From a virus, in the IMG/VR virus record IMGVR_UViG_3300023284_000826, positions 1 through 39,622 of that record: DNA of 39,622 nt. The stretch is one strand, 5' to 3'. A program made the translations under genes and the position numbers. This document shows, piece after piece, positions 13,449 through 19,464 of the stretch; positions within the stretch are counted from its first letter, which is position 1; every line of letters begins with the position of its first letter. The notes under the pieces were generated by a model. The model ran no database searches. It worked only from the letters and a program-made list of their open reading frames with translations, and was not told the origin of the DNA.

Positions 13449-13706
13449 ATGGCATTAAGACTTAAGAATCCTAAAAAGGGCGAGTGGGATTATGACGGAA
13501 ACTGTGCGCCGGGACAGAAGGAAAAAACTTGGAATGAAACATTTAGTGTTGGAGTGTTCCAATGGCTGCCGACAAAAAGTGGTCTAGATTTAAAACGTGG
13601 CAAGTGTATTAAAAGATTCCGGGGATCAATAAATAATCCTCAAGAAGTTTATGACAAAGCTGAAGAATTTATAGAAAGAAATTTGAGAATTGCGGCTAAT
13701 GCATAA
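13449..13706 (+). CDS. Hypothetical protein, 85 residues
   Basis: Basic, with Trp and Gly-rich motifs (GEWDYDGNCAPGQKEKTW, FQWLPTKSGLDLKRGKCIKR) and a helical end. AGGAGTGAG precedes the ATG. Its TAA overlaps the next ATG. Function unknown. Confidence 0.65.
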   Translation: MALRLKNPKKGEWDYDGNCAPGQKEKTWNETFSVGVFQWLPTKSGLDLKRGKCIKRFRGSINNPQEVYDKAEEFIERNLRIAANA

Positions 13707-13867
13707 TGAACACTAACTTTTACAAAAACCAACTAACCATAAACCGAAATTCTCCTTTGAGGATCAATGAGATACAAAGAGTGGCTTATTGTGATCTGTG
13801 CTTGAAAGAATTGGAAGAGACAGAGATCCCGGGAGAGTATGAGAATTGTCAAAACTGTGTGGAATAA
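13706..13867 (+). CDS. 53-residue zinc-ribbon microprotein
   Basis: Two Cys pairs, CDLC and CQNC, separated by an acidic loop (ETEIPGEYEN), suit a single zinc ribbon. TAATG overlap upstream; its stop abuts the next ATG. Probably a small regulatory or adaptor protein. Confidence 0.6.
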   Translation: MNTNFYKNQLTINRNSPLRINEIQRVAYCDLCLKELEETEIPGEYENCQNCVE

Positions 13868-13975
13868 ATGACAAGACGACGACGACAAGAAATATATTTT
13901 TACATCAAGCTGTATGGAATCATTCTCACCTTAACCGTTCCGCATTATAAAATCTTAATGATAAAGGATGAATGA
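13868..13975 (+). CDS. 35-residue basic, partly hydrophobic peptide
   Basis: MTRRRRQEIYFYIKLYGIIL then TLTVPHYKILMIKDE. Four Arg in a row before a moderately hydrophobic stretch. No separate ribosome site beyond the coupled stop/start, and it overlaps the next gene by 4 bases. Reality uncertain. Confidence 0.4.
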   Translation: MTRRRRQEIYFYIKLYGIILTLTVPHYKILMIKDE

Positions 13976-14106
13976 CTACAAGGAATTTTAAAGCAACACT
14001 TATGATTTGTCCAAGATGTAAATCAAATAATATAACAGAGCATTCCGAATTCGGGCTGCCGTTATCAAATAAGTATTTATGCCAATGTTGCAATTTTATA
14101 TGGTAA
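13972..14106 (+). CDS. 44-residue zinc-ribbon microprotein
   Basis: CPRCKSNN near residue 13 and CQCC near residue 38 form a typical zinc ribbon spaced by about 24 residues. ATGA overlap with the preceding peptide and AAAGGA upstream. The second of two adjacent zinc-ribbon genes. Confidence 0.6.
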   Translation: MTTRNFKATLMICPRCKSNNITEHSEFGLPLSNKYLCQCCNFIW

Positions 14107-14128
14107 CACACAATGAAAGGGGGAGGGG

Positions 14129-14278
14129 ATGAATGCTTATGATTTGCTTGAAGAGGGAATAAAAAAATATCAAATATTAATTAAAAACAGACAGAAAGAT
14201 ATTGACTCTTACACCGAAACTGTTAAAGATTTTGAGATGGCTTTAAATCGATTAAAAGGAACACACAATGAAAGATGA
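14129..14278 (+). CDS. Small coiled-coil protein ending KGTHNER (cassette copy 2)
   Basis: 49 residues, one charged helix; GGGGGAGGGG ribosome site. The last 6 residues and the DNA across the overlap with the next gene match the end of the 7826 gene. A further fragment of the same junction (AACACACAATGAAA) lies at 14106, suggesting repeated recombination here. Confidence 0.6.
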   Translation: MNAYDLLEEGIKKYQILIKNRQKDIDSYTETVKDFEMALNRLKGTHNER

Positions 14279-14558
14279 ATTGAGAAAATGGATTAATTTA
14301 AAATTAGACTTTTGTATGGAGCATGTATATATACGTGAAGAGATTGTCAGATTTATTATGAACGATCTTAAAGATAACCCCGACTTTCTCAAACTCCTGC
14401 TGCCGATGTATGCTATGGATGAGGAGAAAATAAAAGAAATATTTGAACATATCTACTGTTCTCCTCAAGTTTTATGGTCCGATAGAGTAATGAGTTTAGA
14501 TGAATATCTGATAACCTATCCACCTATAAAAGTCAGGAGTGAATATGAGAAAACATAA
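14268..14558 (+). CDS. FLKLLLPMY-family small protein (cassette copy 2)
   Basis: 96 residues, sharing MK-ELR, PDFLKLLLPMYAMDE and IKVRSEYEKT with the 8013 gene while the rest differs. It overlaps its neighbours at both ends just as copy 1 does. Function unknown. Confidence 0.65.
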   Translation: MKDELRKWINLKLDFCMEHVYIREEIVRFIMNDLKDNPDFLKLLLPMYAMDEEKIKEIFEHIYCSPQVLWSDRVMSLDEYLITYPPIKVRSEYEKT

Positions 14559-14721
14559 TTACGTCGTTGGGTATGAAGGAGAAGGACAATGTGTTTATGG
14601 CTTTGAAAAATTAGAGTATATAAACCTTCTTACTTTATTTCAAGCTAGAAAATTAGCAAAAAAAACTGTTTGTGGATGCGATAAATCAGTAGTTTATAAA
14701 CTCGTTGAAGTTAAGGAGTGA
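14545..14721 (+). CDS. Hypothetical protein, 58 residues, inserted in cassette copy 2
   Basis: Start at ATG 14545 with CAGGAG six bases upstream (GTG 14539 is less likely). MRKHNYVVGYEGEGQCVYGF ... a compact beta-type start and a C-G-C motif (KKTVCGCDK). No homologue in copy 1, where the flanking genes abut directly, so this gene was gained or lost between the copies. Confidence 0.6.
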   Translation: MRKHNYVVGYEGEGQCVYGFEKLEYINLLTLFQARKLAKKTVCGCDKSVVYKLVEVKE

Positions 14722-14723
14722 AG

Positions 14724-14993
14724 ATGGAAAGACCTAAAGTTATAAAAATTAAAGATACAGATTGTTCTGAAGATCAATCTATGGACGCTGCTTGGAATAA
14801 TGGATTAAGACAAGGTTTTGTGTACCACAACCACATCCTCACCAAGCTGGCGGATGAAAATATAATGGCTGATATTATTATGGCTATGCAACAAGTTGAA
14901 TTAAAGATTGATAGATCATCAAATAAGTATATCCAATGTTTAAATATCGCAAAAGAATTATCCAAACGAATAAAGGCCGAGATTAAGGATTAG
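14724..14993 (+). CDS. SKRIKAEIK-family small protein (copy 3)
   Basis: 89 residues from ATG 14724 (AAGGAG upstream; GTG 14718 is in frame). The core HNHILTKLADE and end LSKRIKAEIKD match the 8299 and 9857 genes. Third member of this paralogous family and last gene of cassette copy 2. Confidence 0.65.
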   Translation: MERPKVIKIKDTDCSEDQSMDAAWNNGLRQGFVYHNHILTKLADENIMADIIMAMQQVELKIDRSSNKYIQCLNIAKELSKRIKAEIKD

Positions 14994-15002
14994 AATTGAG
15001 TA

Positions 15003-15842
15003 ATGGTAAAGCGTTTTACAGATACAGAACTTTGGGATGAAGATTGGTTCATTGAAATGGAAAAAGATGATCAATTATTTTGGATTTTTTTAAAAGATGC
15101 TTGTGACCACGCTGGGATATGGAGACCAAATATAGGCAAGTTCAAAAAACTTTTTAATTGTAACGTTGATTTGAATAAATTTTTGAATTTAATCAATAAA
15201 GACAAAAAAAGAATTGAAGTTCTAAAAAATGGTAGATGGCTCCTAACCGGGTTCATTCCATTCCAGTGCGGAGTGTCTTTAAATCTTGCAAACCGTATGC
15301 ACAATTCAGTTTATAAACTTTTAGTTAATAATGAGGTCAACTTGACCTCAATTAGACCTCAACTTGAGGTCATCGATGGTCTTAAGGACAAGGACATAGA
15401 CAAGGATAAGGACAAGGATAAAAAAAAAGGTAAAGGTAACACTCATCATAAAGGTAAAGGTAGTATCAATAACAAAGATAGTAATAAAGACTTATCAAAT
15501 GATAGTAAAAAGGTAAATACTGTTACTGTATTAAAAGATAGTAAAAAATTTGTCGTTCCAACTTTTGATGAAGTTAACAAATATCTTACTGAAATTGGTT
15601 CTTGGTCGATTGATCCAGGTTATTTTATAGATTATTACAAGGCAAGAGATTGGAAGCATAAGAGCGGTCAAAAAATGGCAAGCTGGAAATCTACGATTAA
15701 CAATTGGAAACGCAAAGAAAACCAAAAGAACGAAGGAGAAAGAAGTGGAGCAAATAAAAGAGTTGATGGGGGGACAGGGAAGCAGCCCCCGCACCAAAGA
15801 AGGCCGGAGGATGAAGGAAATCCTATCCTCCCCGGATTCTGA
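15003..15842 (+). CDS. Replication initiation / helicase-loader candidate with internal origin-like repeats
   Basis: 279 residues. The N-terminal 110 (RFTDTELWDEDWFIEMEKDD, then HAGIWRPN...LLTGFIPFQCG) resemble winged-helix N-termini of phage replication proteins. A Lys/Asp-rich linker (about 128-180) follows. The C-terminal part (PTFDEVNKYLTEIG, then GYFIDYYKARDWKHKSGQ, SWKSTINNWKRK) is typical of phage replication proteins and primosomal loaders. No polymerase or helicase gene is in the window, so it may recruit the host replisome, as lambda O does. Palindromic repeats lie inside the gene at 15333-15371. Confidence 0.7.
   Translation: MVKRFTDTELWDEDWFIEMEKDDQLFWIFLKDACDHAGIWRPNIGKFKKLFNCNVDLNKFLNLINKDKKRIEVLKNGRWLLTGFIPFQCGVSLNLANRMHNSVYKLLVNNEVNLTSIRPQLEVIDGLKDKDIDKDKDKDKKKGKGNTHHKGKGSINNKDSNKDLSNDSKKVNTVTVLKDSKKFVVPTFDEVNKYLTEIGSWSIDPGYFIDYYKARDWKHKSGQKMASWKSTINNWKRKENQKNEGERSGANKRVDGGTGKQPPHQRRPEDEGNPILPGF
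15333..15371. other. Candidate replication origin repeats
   Basis: Two perfect odd palindromes: GAGGTCAA-C-TTGACCTC (15333-15349) and GACCTCAA-C-TTGAGGTC (15355-15371), with centres 22 bp apart, about two helical turns. A purine-rich direct-repeat tract (GACAAGGA types, about 15386-15420) and an AT-rich stretch (about 15440-15550) follow. Initiator sites plus an AT-rich segment inside the initiator gene is the lambda-type origin layout. Confidence 0.5.
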
Positions 15843-16191
15843 TCGTTTAACGGCAGAGTGGATGTTTGAGTTTATAGATGAGTATGTGCCTAAAAAACTG
15901 CCTATCCCGCCATCTGATTTAGTTAGTTTCAGAATAATGTCAAAAACCCCTGGCGGTGATTATAGCAAGTTTTGGGCGAGAGACCATATCAAAGCTTTTG
16001 TTGATGGAAAATGGGCGATATGTATTTACAATCATAATCGATGGCATAGCTTAAAATTTATGTCTAAATACATTAAAGACAAACAAAAACTTCTTGCTAT
16101 AAATAACAGAAGATATGATTTTGCATGTATTTACGATAAAATAATAAATAGACCAACAGAGAGACCTTTTAAAGGATTGGAGTTGAAATGA
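15745..16191 (+). CDS. Hypothetical protein, 148 residues, overlapping the initiator gene
   Basis: GTG start with AAGGAG 7 bases upstream; the first 98 bases overlap the end of the 15003 gene in another frame. ATG 15811 is an alternative but has poor spacing to GGAGG. The core DSDRLTAEWMFEFIDEYVPK is plausible, the C-terminus is basic and aromatic. The first 22 residues are low complexity. Function unknown. Confidence 0.6.
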   Translation: MEQIKELMGGQGSSPRTKEGRRMKEILSSPDSDRLTAEWMFEFIDEYVPKKLPIPPSDLVSFRIMSKTPGGDYSKFWARDHIKAFVDGKWAICIYNHNRWHSLKFMSKYIKDKQKLLAINNRRYDFACIYDKIINRPTERPFKGLELK

Positions 16192-16346
16192 AATTAACGA
16201 AAGATATACCATATATTATTGTATTAAACGGTTGTTGTATTTACGTTTATAAAAATTCATTAATATTTAAAGACGAAAACGGCAAAAGTATCGGAGAATT
16301 GGAATGGAAAGATATTTATAGGCTGGCAGAGCAGGAGTTGTTATGA
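16188..16346 (+). CDS. Hypothetical protein, 52 residues
   Basis: MKLTKDIPYIIVLNGCCIYV then ...KSIGELEWKDIYRLAEQELL. ATGA overlaps at both ends place it firmly in the operon. Beta-type start and helical end; no known domain. Confidence 0.6.
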   Translation: MKLTKDIPYIIVLNGCCIYVYKNSLIFKDENGKSIGELEWKDIYRLAEQELL

Positions 16347-16678
16347 ATCTATACGACCAATTAAAAGACCATCCGCGGTTTCCTAAGAAATTTCTTGAGG
16401 AATATGAAAAAATACATTTCACAAGTGGTTCTCAAGGGTGGGATTCTCATACATTTGGGCTTAAATGTAAATTGGAAGGATTTGACGAACGGTTAGAACA
16501 GTTCATAGAGTTTCTAAAGAGTTTTGAAGTGGACAAGGAAAAGGTCCAAAAAATATTGTTCCAAGAAATGGAACCTGTTTTGTGTGAAAAAACAAAAAAA
16601 GGTGAATGGATATTGAAAGACCCTTCAAAGTTAGCTGCATCTATTTGTAAAGAAAACATCATAGGAGATAAAAAATGA
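16343..16678 (+). CDS. Hypothetical protein, 111 residues
   Basis: MNLYDQLKDHPRFPKKFLEE ... acidic, helical. No motif recognised. ATGA overlaps at both ends; ribosome site GCAGGAG. Confidence 0.65.
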   Translation: MNLYDQLKDHPRFPKKFLEEYEKIHFTSGSQGWDSHTFGLKCKLEGFDERLEQFIEFLKSFEVDKEKVQKILFQEMEPVLCEKTKKGEWILKDPSKLAASICKENIIGDKK

Positions 16679-16851
16679 ATCTACACCAAGCAGTCATGGA
16701 ATATAAAGAGGCAGAGGAAGCCACGCATAAATGTACAGAGATGCTTATATCTTCCCGCGGCTCATCTCCTGAACCGGAAAGGCTTATGAGAGTTATGGAA
16801 GAAAAGAAGCAAGCTATGTATGCCGTTTGTCAGGAATTTTTGAAAGGATAA
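16675..16851 (+). CDS. Small helical protein, 58 residues
   Basis: MNLHQAVMEYKEAEEATHKC ... a two-helix charged protein with two Cys, loop SSRGSSPEPER. Coupled to the preceding gene (ATGA), AGGAGAT upstream. Confidence 0.6.
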   Translation: MNLHQAVMEYKEAEEATHKCTEMLISSRGSSPEPERLMRVMEEKKQAMYAVCQEFLKG

Positions 16852-16857
16852 CCCGGA

Positions 16858-17028
16858 ATGAATGAAAAAGAATGGCGTTTCCCGCTGGACTTTGTATTGA
16901 TTGTTACAGTCATTGTATTTTTACTGTGCTTTTTTGGTTCAGCGTTTGGCGCGGAATTACCGGGAATTGAAATCCCGGGATATAGCGGGGAGAAAATAAA
17001 GGAGTTGTGTCATGACAAAGCAAGTTGA
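16858..17028 (+). CDS. Exported or membrane-anchored small protein, 56 residues
   Basis: A short N-terminus (NEKEWRFPLDF), a hydrophobic core (VLIVTVIVFLLCFFGS) and AFGAELPG give a signal-peptide shape with a possible cut after AFG-A, leaving about 24 residues. It could instead stay as a membrane anchor. It overlaps the next gene by 17 bases. Early-region exported proteins can act in superinfection control; that is speculative. Confidence 0.6.
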   Translation: MNEKEWRFPLDFVLIVTVIVFLLCFFGSAFGAELPGIEIPGYSGEKIKELCHDKAS

Positions 17029-17236
17029 AAAAGAATCTGAACTAATACCGTTAGAAACAATCGAGAGAGATTTAAAAGCAAATGGGTACAAACCGGAGAT
17101 AAATATTCACGAGGAAGTACAAATTATTTGTCTTACCTTAGCCAGCGTTATTGCCCACCTCAAGGTTATCAATGCGAAAATTGGGAAGGAAACGTGCGAT
17201 ACTGGCTCAGGAAAAATAGAAAATGAAACTATCTAA
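17012..17236 (+). CDS. Hypothetical protein, 74 residues
   Basis: Acidic, helical (LETIERDLKANGYKPEINIH..., VQIICLTLASVIAHLKVINA). AAAGGAG ribosome site. Overlaps both neighbours. Unknown. Confidence 0.6.
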   Translation: MTKQVEKESELIPLETIERDLKANGYKPEINIHEEVQIICLTLASVIAHLKVINAKIGKETCDTGSGKIENETI

Positions 17237-17456
17237 CGGAAAATTCTTAAGAATAACTGAATTGTATGCTTTTGTATCTAAAGATGAAAATGGTCATGAA
17301 GGTATTATGGGATTTCAAACACCCGACGGAAATATGATGCCTATGATAGGTGCTGATGTAGAGAGAGTTGAATCCTTAAAGCCTTACGCTGATATGATTA
17401 GCGAAAAAATGGGGGTGGGTTATGAGATCAGATATTTCATACAAAGAAAAATATAG
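17223..17456 (+). CDS. Hypothetical protein, 77 residues
   Basis: MKLSNGKFLRITELYAFVSK ... IMGFQTPDGNMMPMIGADVE: a small mixed alpha/beta protein. Similar short proteins with a GF-x-TPDG-x-MMPM-type core exist in phages, role unknown. It overlaps the next gene by 35 bases. Confidence 0.65.
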   Translation: MKLSNGKFLRITELYAFVSKDENGHEGIMGFQTPDGNMMPMIGADVERVESLKPYADMISEKMGVGYEIRYFIQRKI

Positions 17457-17901
17457 AGAAGAATATCGGGTCGATAACCCGCAAGAAATGCAGGAAGGGC
17501 AAAAGATAATTTTTTCAAATGGATTCTTAAGTTTTGGACATGGGAAGAATTATGGAAAAATATTGCCCGGAGAAGTGTGGCCTGAAAGAATGTGGTTAGA
17601 AGGTATGAGTCTTTGTTTAATAACAACAGAATCTAACCATAGAAACTGGGGATGGAACCGTTGGAACCATAATAGTAAAACTTTTAAACAATTAAAAGAG
17701 AAATGGAGGTACAAAATGAACAAAATGAACAAAATAATCATTGAAATGTTTCCAGTAACAAAAGAGGCCGTATTAGTTGACAAATGGTTTGGGACTGAAA
17801 TTGATGATGATCCTTTGACCAGATTATTGATTAAGGGCAAAGAATCTGATTTGATCGCAGAAGCGGAGAAGTTAGAGGCCGACGAAAAAGCAAAGAAATA
17901 A
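17422..17901 (+). CDS. Hypothetical protein, 159 residues, possible internal start
   Basis: The long frame starts at 17422 after GGGGGTGGG. The first 98 residues are basic and Trp-rich (NHRNWGWNRWNHN). An internal ATG at 17716 has an excellent GGAGG site and would give a 62-residue acidic protein starting MNKMNKIIIEMFPVTK and ending EKLEADEKAKK. A nested second product is therefore likely. It is the last gene of the early operon; its TAA lies in the palindrome opening the tRNA-like element. Confidence 0.6.
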   Translation: MRSDISYKEKYREEYRVDNPQEMQEGQKIIFSNGFLSFGHGKNYGKILPGEVWPERMWLEGMSLCLITTESNHRNWGWNRWNHNSKTFKQLKEKWRYKMNKMNKIIIEMFPVTKEAVLVDKWFGTEIDDDPLTRLLIKGKESDLIAEAEKLEADEKAKK

Positions 17902-17903
17902 CC

Positions 17904-18017
17904 GTTATCAAGGCTTGTAGTGGAGATAGATAGCAATGGCTATGCGGTTCGATCCCGCCTATCTGTTTGGAATTCCAAGTGCACTCGCAGGTTCGAATCC
18001 TGCCAAGCCTTGGTAAC
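17904..18017 (+). ncRNA. tRNA-like structured element, copy B, with two T-arm mimics
   Basis: Closing stem GTTATCAAGGCTTG (17904-17917) with CAAGCCTTGGTAAC (18004-18017), 14 bp with one G-U. Directly before the 3' strand is a canonical T-arm: GCAGG, loop TTCGAAT, CCTGC (17987-18003). Nested inside is a 41-base mini-cloverleaf: AGATAG/CTATCT (17924-17929, 17959-17964), hairpin ATAGC-aatg-GCTAT, and a second T-arm GCGG-TTCGATC-CCGC (17944-17958). TTGGAATTCCAA follows. There is no normal D- or anticodon arm, so it is unlikely to work as an ordinary tRNA. Confidence 0.65.
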
Positions 18018-18025
18018 TAACTAGA

Positions 18026-18051
18026 CCATTTCGTTCACTTGGGCGAAATGG
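18026..18051. terminator. Hairpin between convergent operons
   Basis: CCATTTCG (18026-18033) pairs perfectly with CGAAATGG (18044-18051) across 10 bases. No T-run follows on either strand, so it may be a weak terminator or an RNA-stabilising hairpin. It sits between the ends of the rightward and leftward operons. Confidence 0.4.
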
Positions 18052-18060
18052 TGGTGGCAA

Positions 18061-18372
18061 TTAACCCTTCAATATCCTTTTCGGAACATCCCAGTAAGGG
18101 CTTTTGCAACTAGGGCAGGTTCTCGGCTTTAAAGGTGTTTTTATATCCGCCGCTATGTTGGTCGCAAACCTTGATTCCCAATTATGCAAACATCGCAGGC
18201 AATGCAAAGATGGATAGGTTTTTTTAAGCTTATCCGCCCTTTCCATGGCCATGAACCGGCTACATGTCAAACAATAACAGCTTCTCCCGTCTTTTTGAGT
18301 TGAGGATCTTCCAAATACGGATAAACTTCGTATTTTCCGGCATTTTGAGCACTTCTTTGTTTCAGTAGGCAT
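18061..18372 (-). CDS. Zinc-finger protein, 103 residues, two Cys clusters
   Basis: The N-terminal cluster KKCSKCRKIRSLSVFGRSST ... GRSCYCLTC is the zinc module often found at the start of small phage HNH-like proteins; the C-terminal half has CLRC and CPSCKSPYW, a second zinc ribbon. No HNH catalytic residues are evident, so DNA binding is more likely than cleavage. Strong AAAGGAG ribosome site. Last gene of the leftward operon. Confidence 0.75.
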   Translation of the reverse strand: MPTETKKCSKCRKIRSLSVFGRSSTQKDGRSCYCLTCSRFMAMERADKLKKTYPSLHCLRCLHNWESRFATNIAADIKTPLKPRTCPSCKSPYWDVPKRILKG

Positions 18373-18469
18373 AATGTCTCCTTTATTTGTAGATCGTGTC
18401 TTAAAAGATAGGTTCCTGTTGATTAACGGGTATTTTTAAAGTAAGTTGAGATGCGTTTTTACTGTTATC

Positions 18470-18661
18470 TTAGATTTCTTCAAGGATTTTCTTAACTGAT
18501 TTTTCAAAAAGTATAATAGACTCTAACAATGTGTTAAGTGGCTCCGGATCAATTTTATACAATCGGCTATGTTCTTTGAGACTTTTTAATTTTCGCGCCA
18601 TTCTGTGTGCTTCCTCGAGCACTGTCATGGACAAGTCAAACGTTTTTTCAATTCCTTCCAT
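18470..18661 (-). CDS. Small helical protein, 63 residues
   Basis: Nearly all helix (FDLSMTVLEEAHRMARKLKS ... FEKSVKKILEEI). It starts just after the next upstream gene (18663) with GAGGTTTAGC as ribosome site. Unknown role. Confidence 0.6.
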   Translation of the reverse strand: MEGIEKTFDLSMTVLEEAHRMARKLKSLKEHSRLYKIDPEPLNTLLESIILFEKSVKKILEEI

Positions 18662-18662
18662 G

Positions 18663-19004
18663 CTAAACCTCCTCGGCTTTTTTGATTGCTTGTTTTAGCA
18701 TATTTGTAATTTTGAAATCTATTGGATCAGGGTTTTCGTGTGTTATTTTTTCAGCTAACGCGAATTTACACGCCTCCAAAAACTCTTTATTGATCTCTTT
18801 TAGTTTGTCCCGTTCAGCGGCAGTTTCAGGAGCCGCGGCTATCAATTCAGCATTAGCTTCTTGTTCAAACCCTTCGTATACCAGTTTGCATACCATCACT
18901 TCGTGGTCTTTTGGATCAGTTCCAGCGATACAATACTCTTTATTCCCAAATTTATTCGGACTATATACTTTCCATGGGCCCGGCGTTGATTTTTGTTTGT
19001 TCAT
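18663..19004 (-). CDS. Phage protein of the TPGPW / ANAxLIAAAPE type
   Basis: 113 residues. STPGPWKVYSPNKFGNKEY, then EQEANAELIAAAPETAAERD and a helical tail. This TPGPWxV ... ANAxLIAAAPE layout is widespread in small phage and prophage early proteins of unknown function. AAAGGAGG ribosome site. Third gene of the leftward operon. Confidence 0.75.
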   Translation of the reverse strand: MNKQKSTPGPWKVYSPNKFGNKEYCIAGTDPKDHEVMVCKLVYEGFEQEANAELIAAAPETAAERDKLKEINKEFLEACKFALAEKITHENPDPIDFKITNMLKQAIKKAEEV

Positions 19005-19017
19005 TTTTGTTCCTCCT

Positions 19018-19176
19018 TTATCTTTCTTTAATGTTTTTTAATATTATATCTTGGATAAAATCTTTCAAAGATTCTCTTTGATTGTTTGTAAGATTACAAT
19101 TCCAATTATCGTTAGAAATTCCAATGTCTCCGAAATCACTCTTGTCTAAATATGATATTTTAATGGTTGTGTTCAT
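19018..19176 (-). CDS. Hypothetical protein, 52 residues
   Basis: MNTTIKISYLDKSDFGDIGI ... ending KDFIQDIILKNIKER. AAGGGGGATGAG ribosome site on the minus strand. Second gene of the leftward operon; no domain recognised. Confidence 0.6.
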   Translation of the reverse strand: MNTTIKISYLDKSDFGDIGISNDNWNCNLTNNQRESLKDFIQDIILKNIKER

Positions 19177-19186
19177 CTCATCCCCC

Positions 19187-19312
19187 TTAGTTGGTGCTGG
19201 TTGTCCCGACGGTTTTACCCGTAAAAGCGTTGATCCATCCTCTTTGTTTATAGCTGTCTTCGATTGCTTTTAAAGCTGCTGTGATCTCTGCATCTGTTGG
19301 CTTCCTGTTCAT
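19187..19312 (-). CDS. Hypothetical protein, 41 residues
   Basis: MNRKPTDAEITAALKAIEDS, then YKQRGWINAFTGKTVGT. Perfect AAAAGGAGG ribosome site and about 43 bases downstream of a TTGACA promoter: first gene of the leftward operon. Confidence 0.65.
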   Translation of the reverse strand: MNRKPTDAEITAALKAIEDSYKQRGWINAFTGKTVGTTSTN

Positions 19313-19354
19313 CTCTGCCTCCTTTTGGTTGTGTGTCTTATATCTCATAACCAT

Positions 19355-19382
19355 AGTTTAGCATGGCTGGGGAGTTTGTCAA
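19355..19382 (-). promoter_or_regulatory. Leftward promoter of the 19312-18061 operon
   Basis: On the minus strand: TTGACA (19382-19377), 16 bases, TAAACT (19360-19355), preceded by TGC (extended -10). It fires away from the rightward promoter at 19430, leaving about 50 bases between the two. Confidence 0.7.
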
Positions 19383-19429
19383 GGGTTTTGTTTAAATTAT
19401 TTTTTGTCGTCGAGGAATGGTGAATTGTC

Positions 19430-19458
19430 TTGACAGATAGGGGTTTTTATGGTTTAAC
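19430..19458 (+). promoter_or_regulatory. Rightward promoter of the structured RNA
   Basis: TTGACA (19430-19435), 17 bases, TTTAAC (19453-19458) preceded by TGG (extended -10). No gene follows before the terminator at 19622-19651, so its product appears to be a non-coding RNA. 19313-19750 has no convincing gene. Confidence 0.6.
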
Positions 19459-19464
19459 AAAGAT

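Noticed and set aside
14113-14142. Mini-ORF MKGGGDECL
   Set aside because: Nine codons only; it is the remnant of the repeated AACACACAATGAAA junction.
15386-15440. CRISPR-like or tandem-repeat array at the GACAAGGA tract
   Set aside because: Short, irregular Lys/Asp codon repeats inside a gene, with no spacers.
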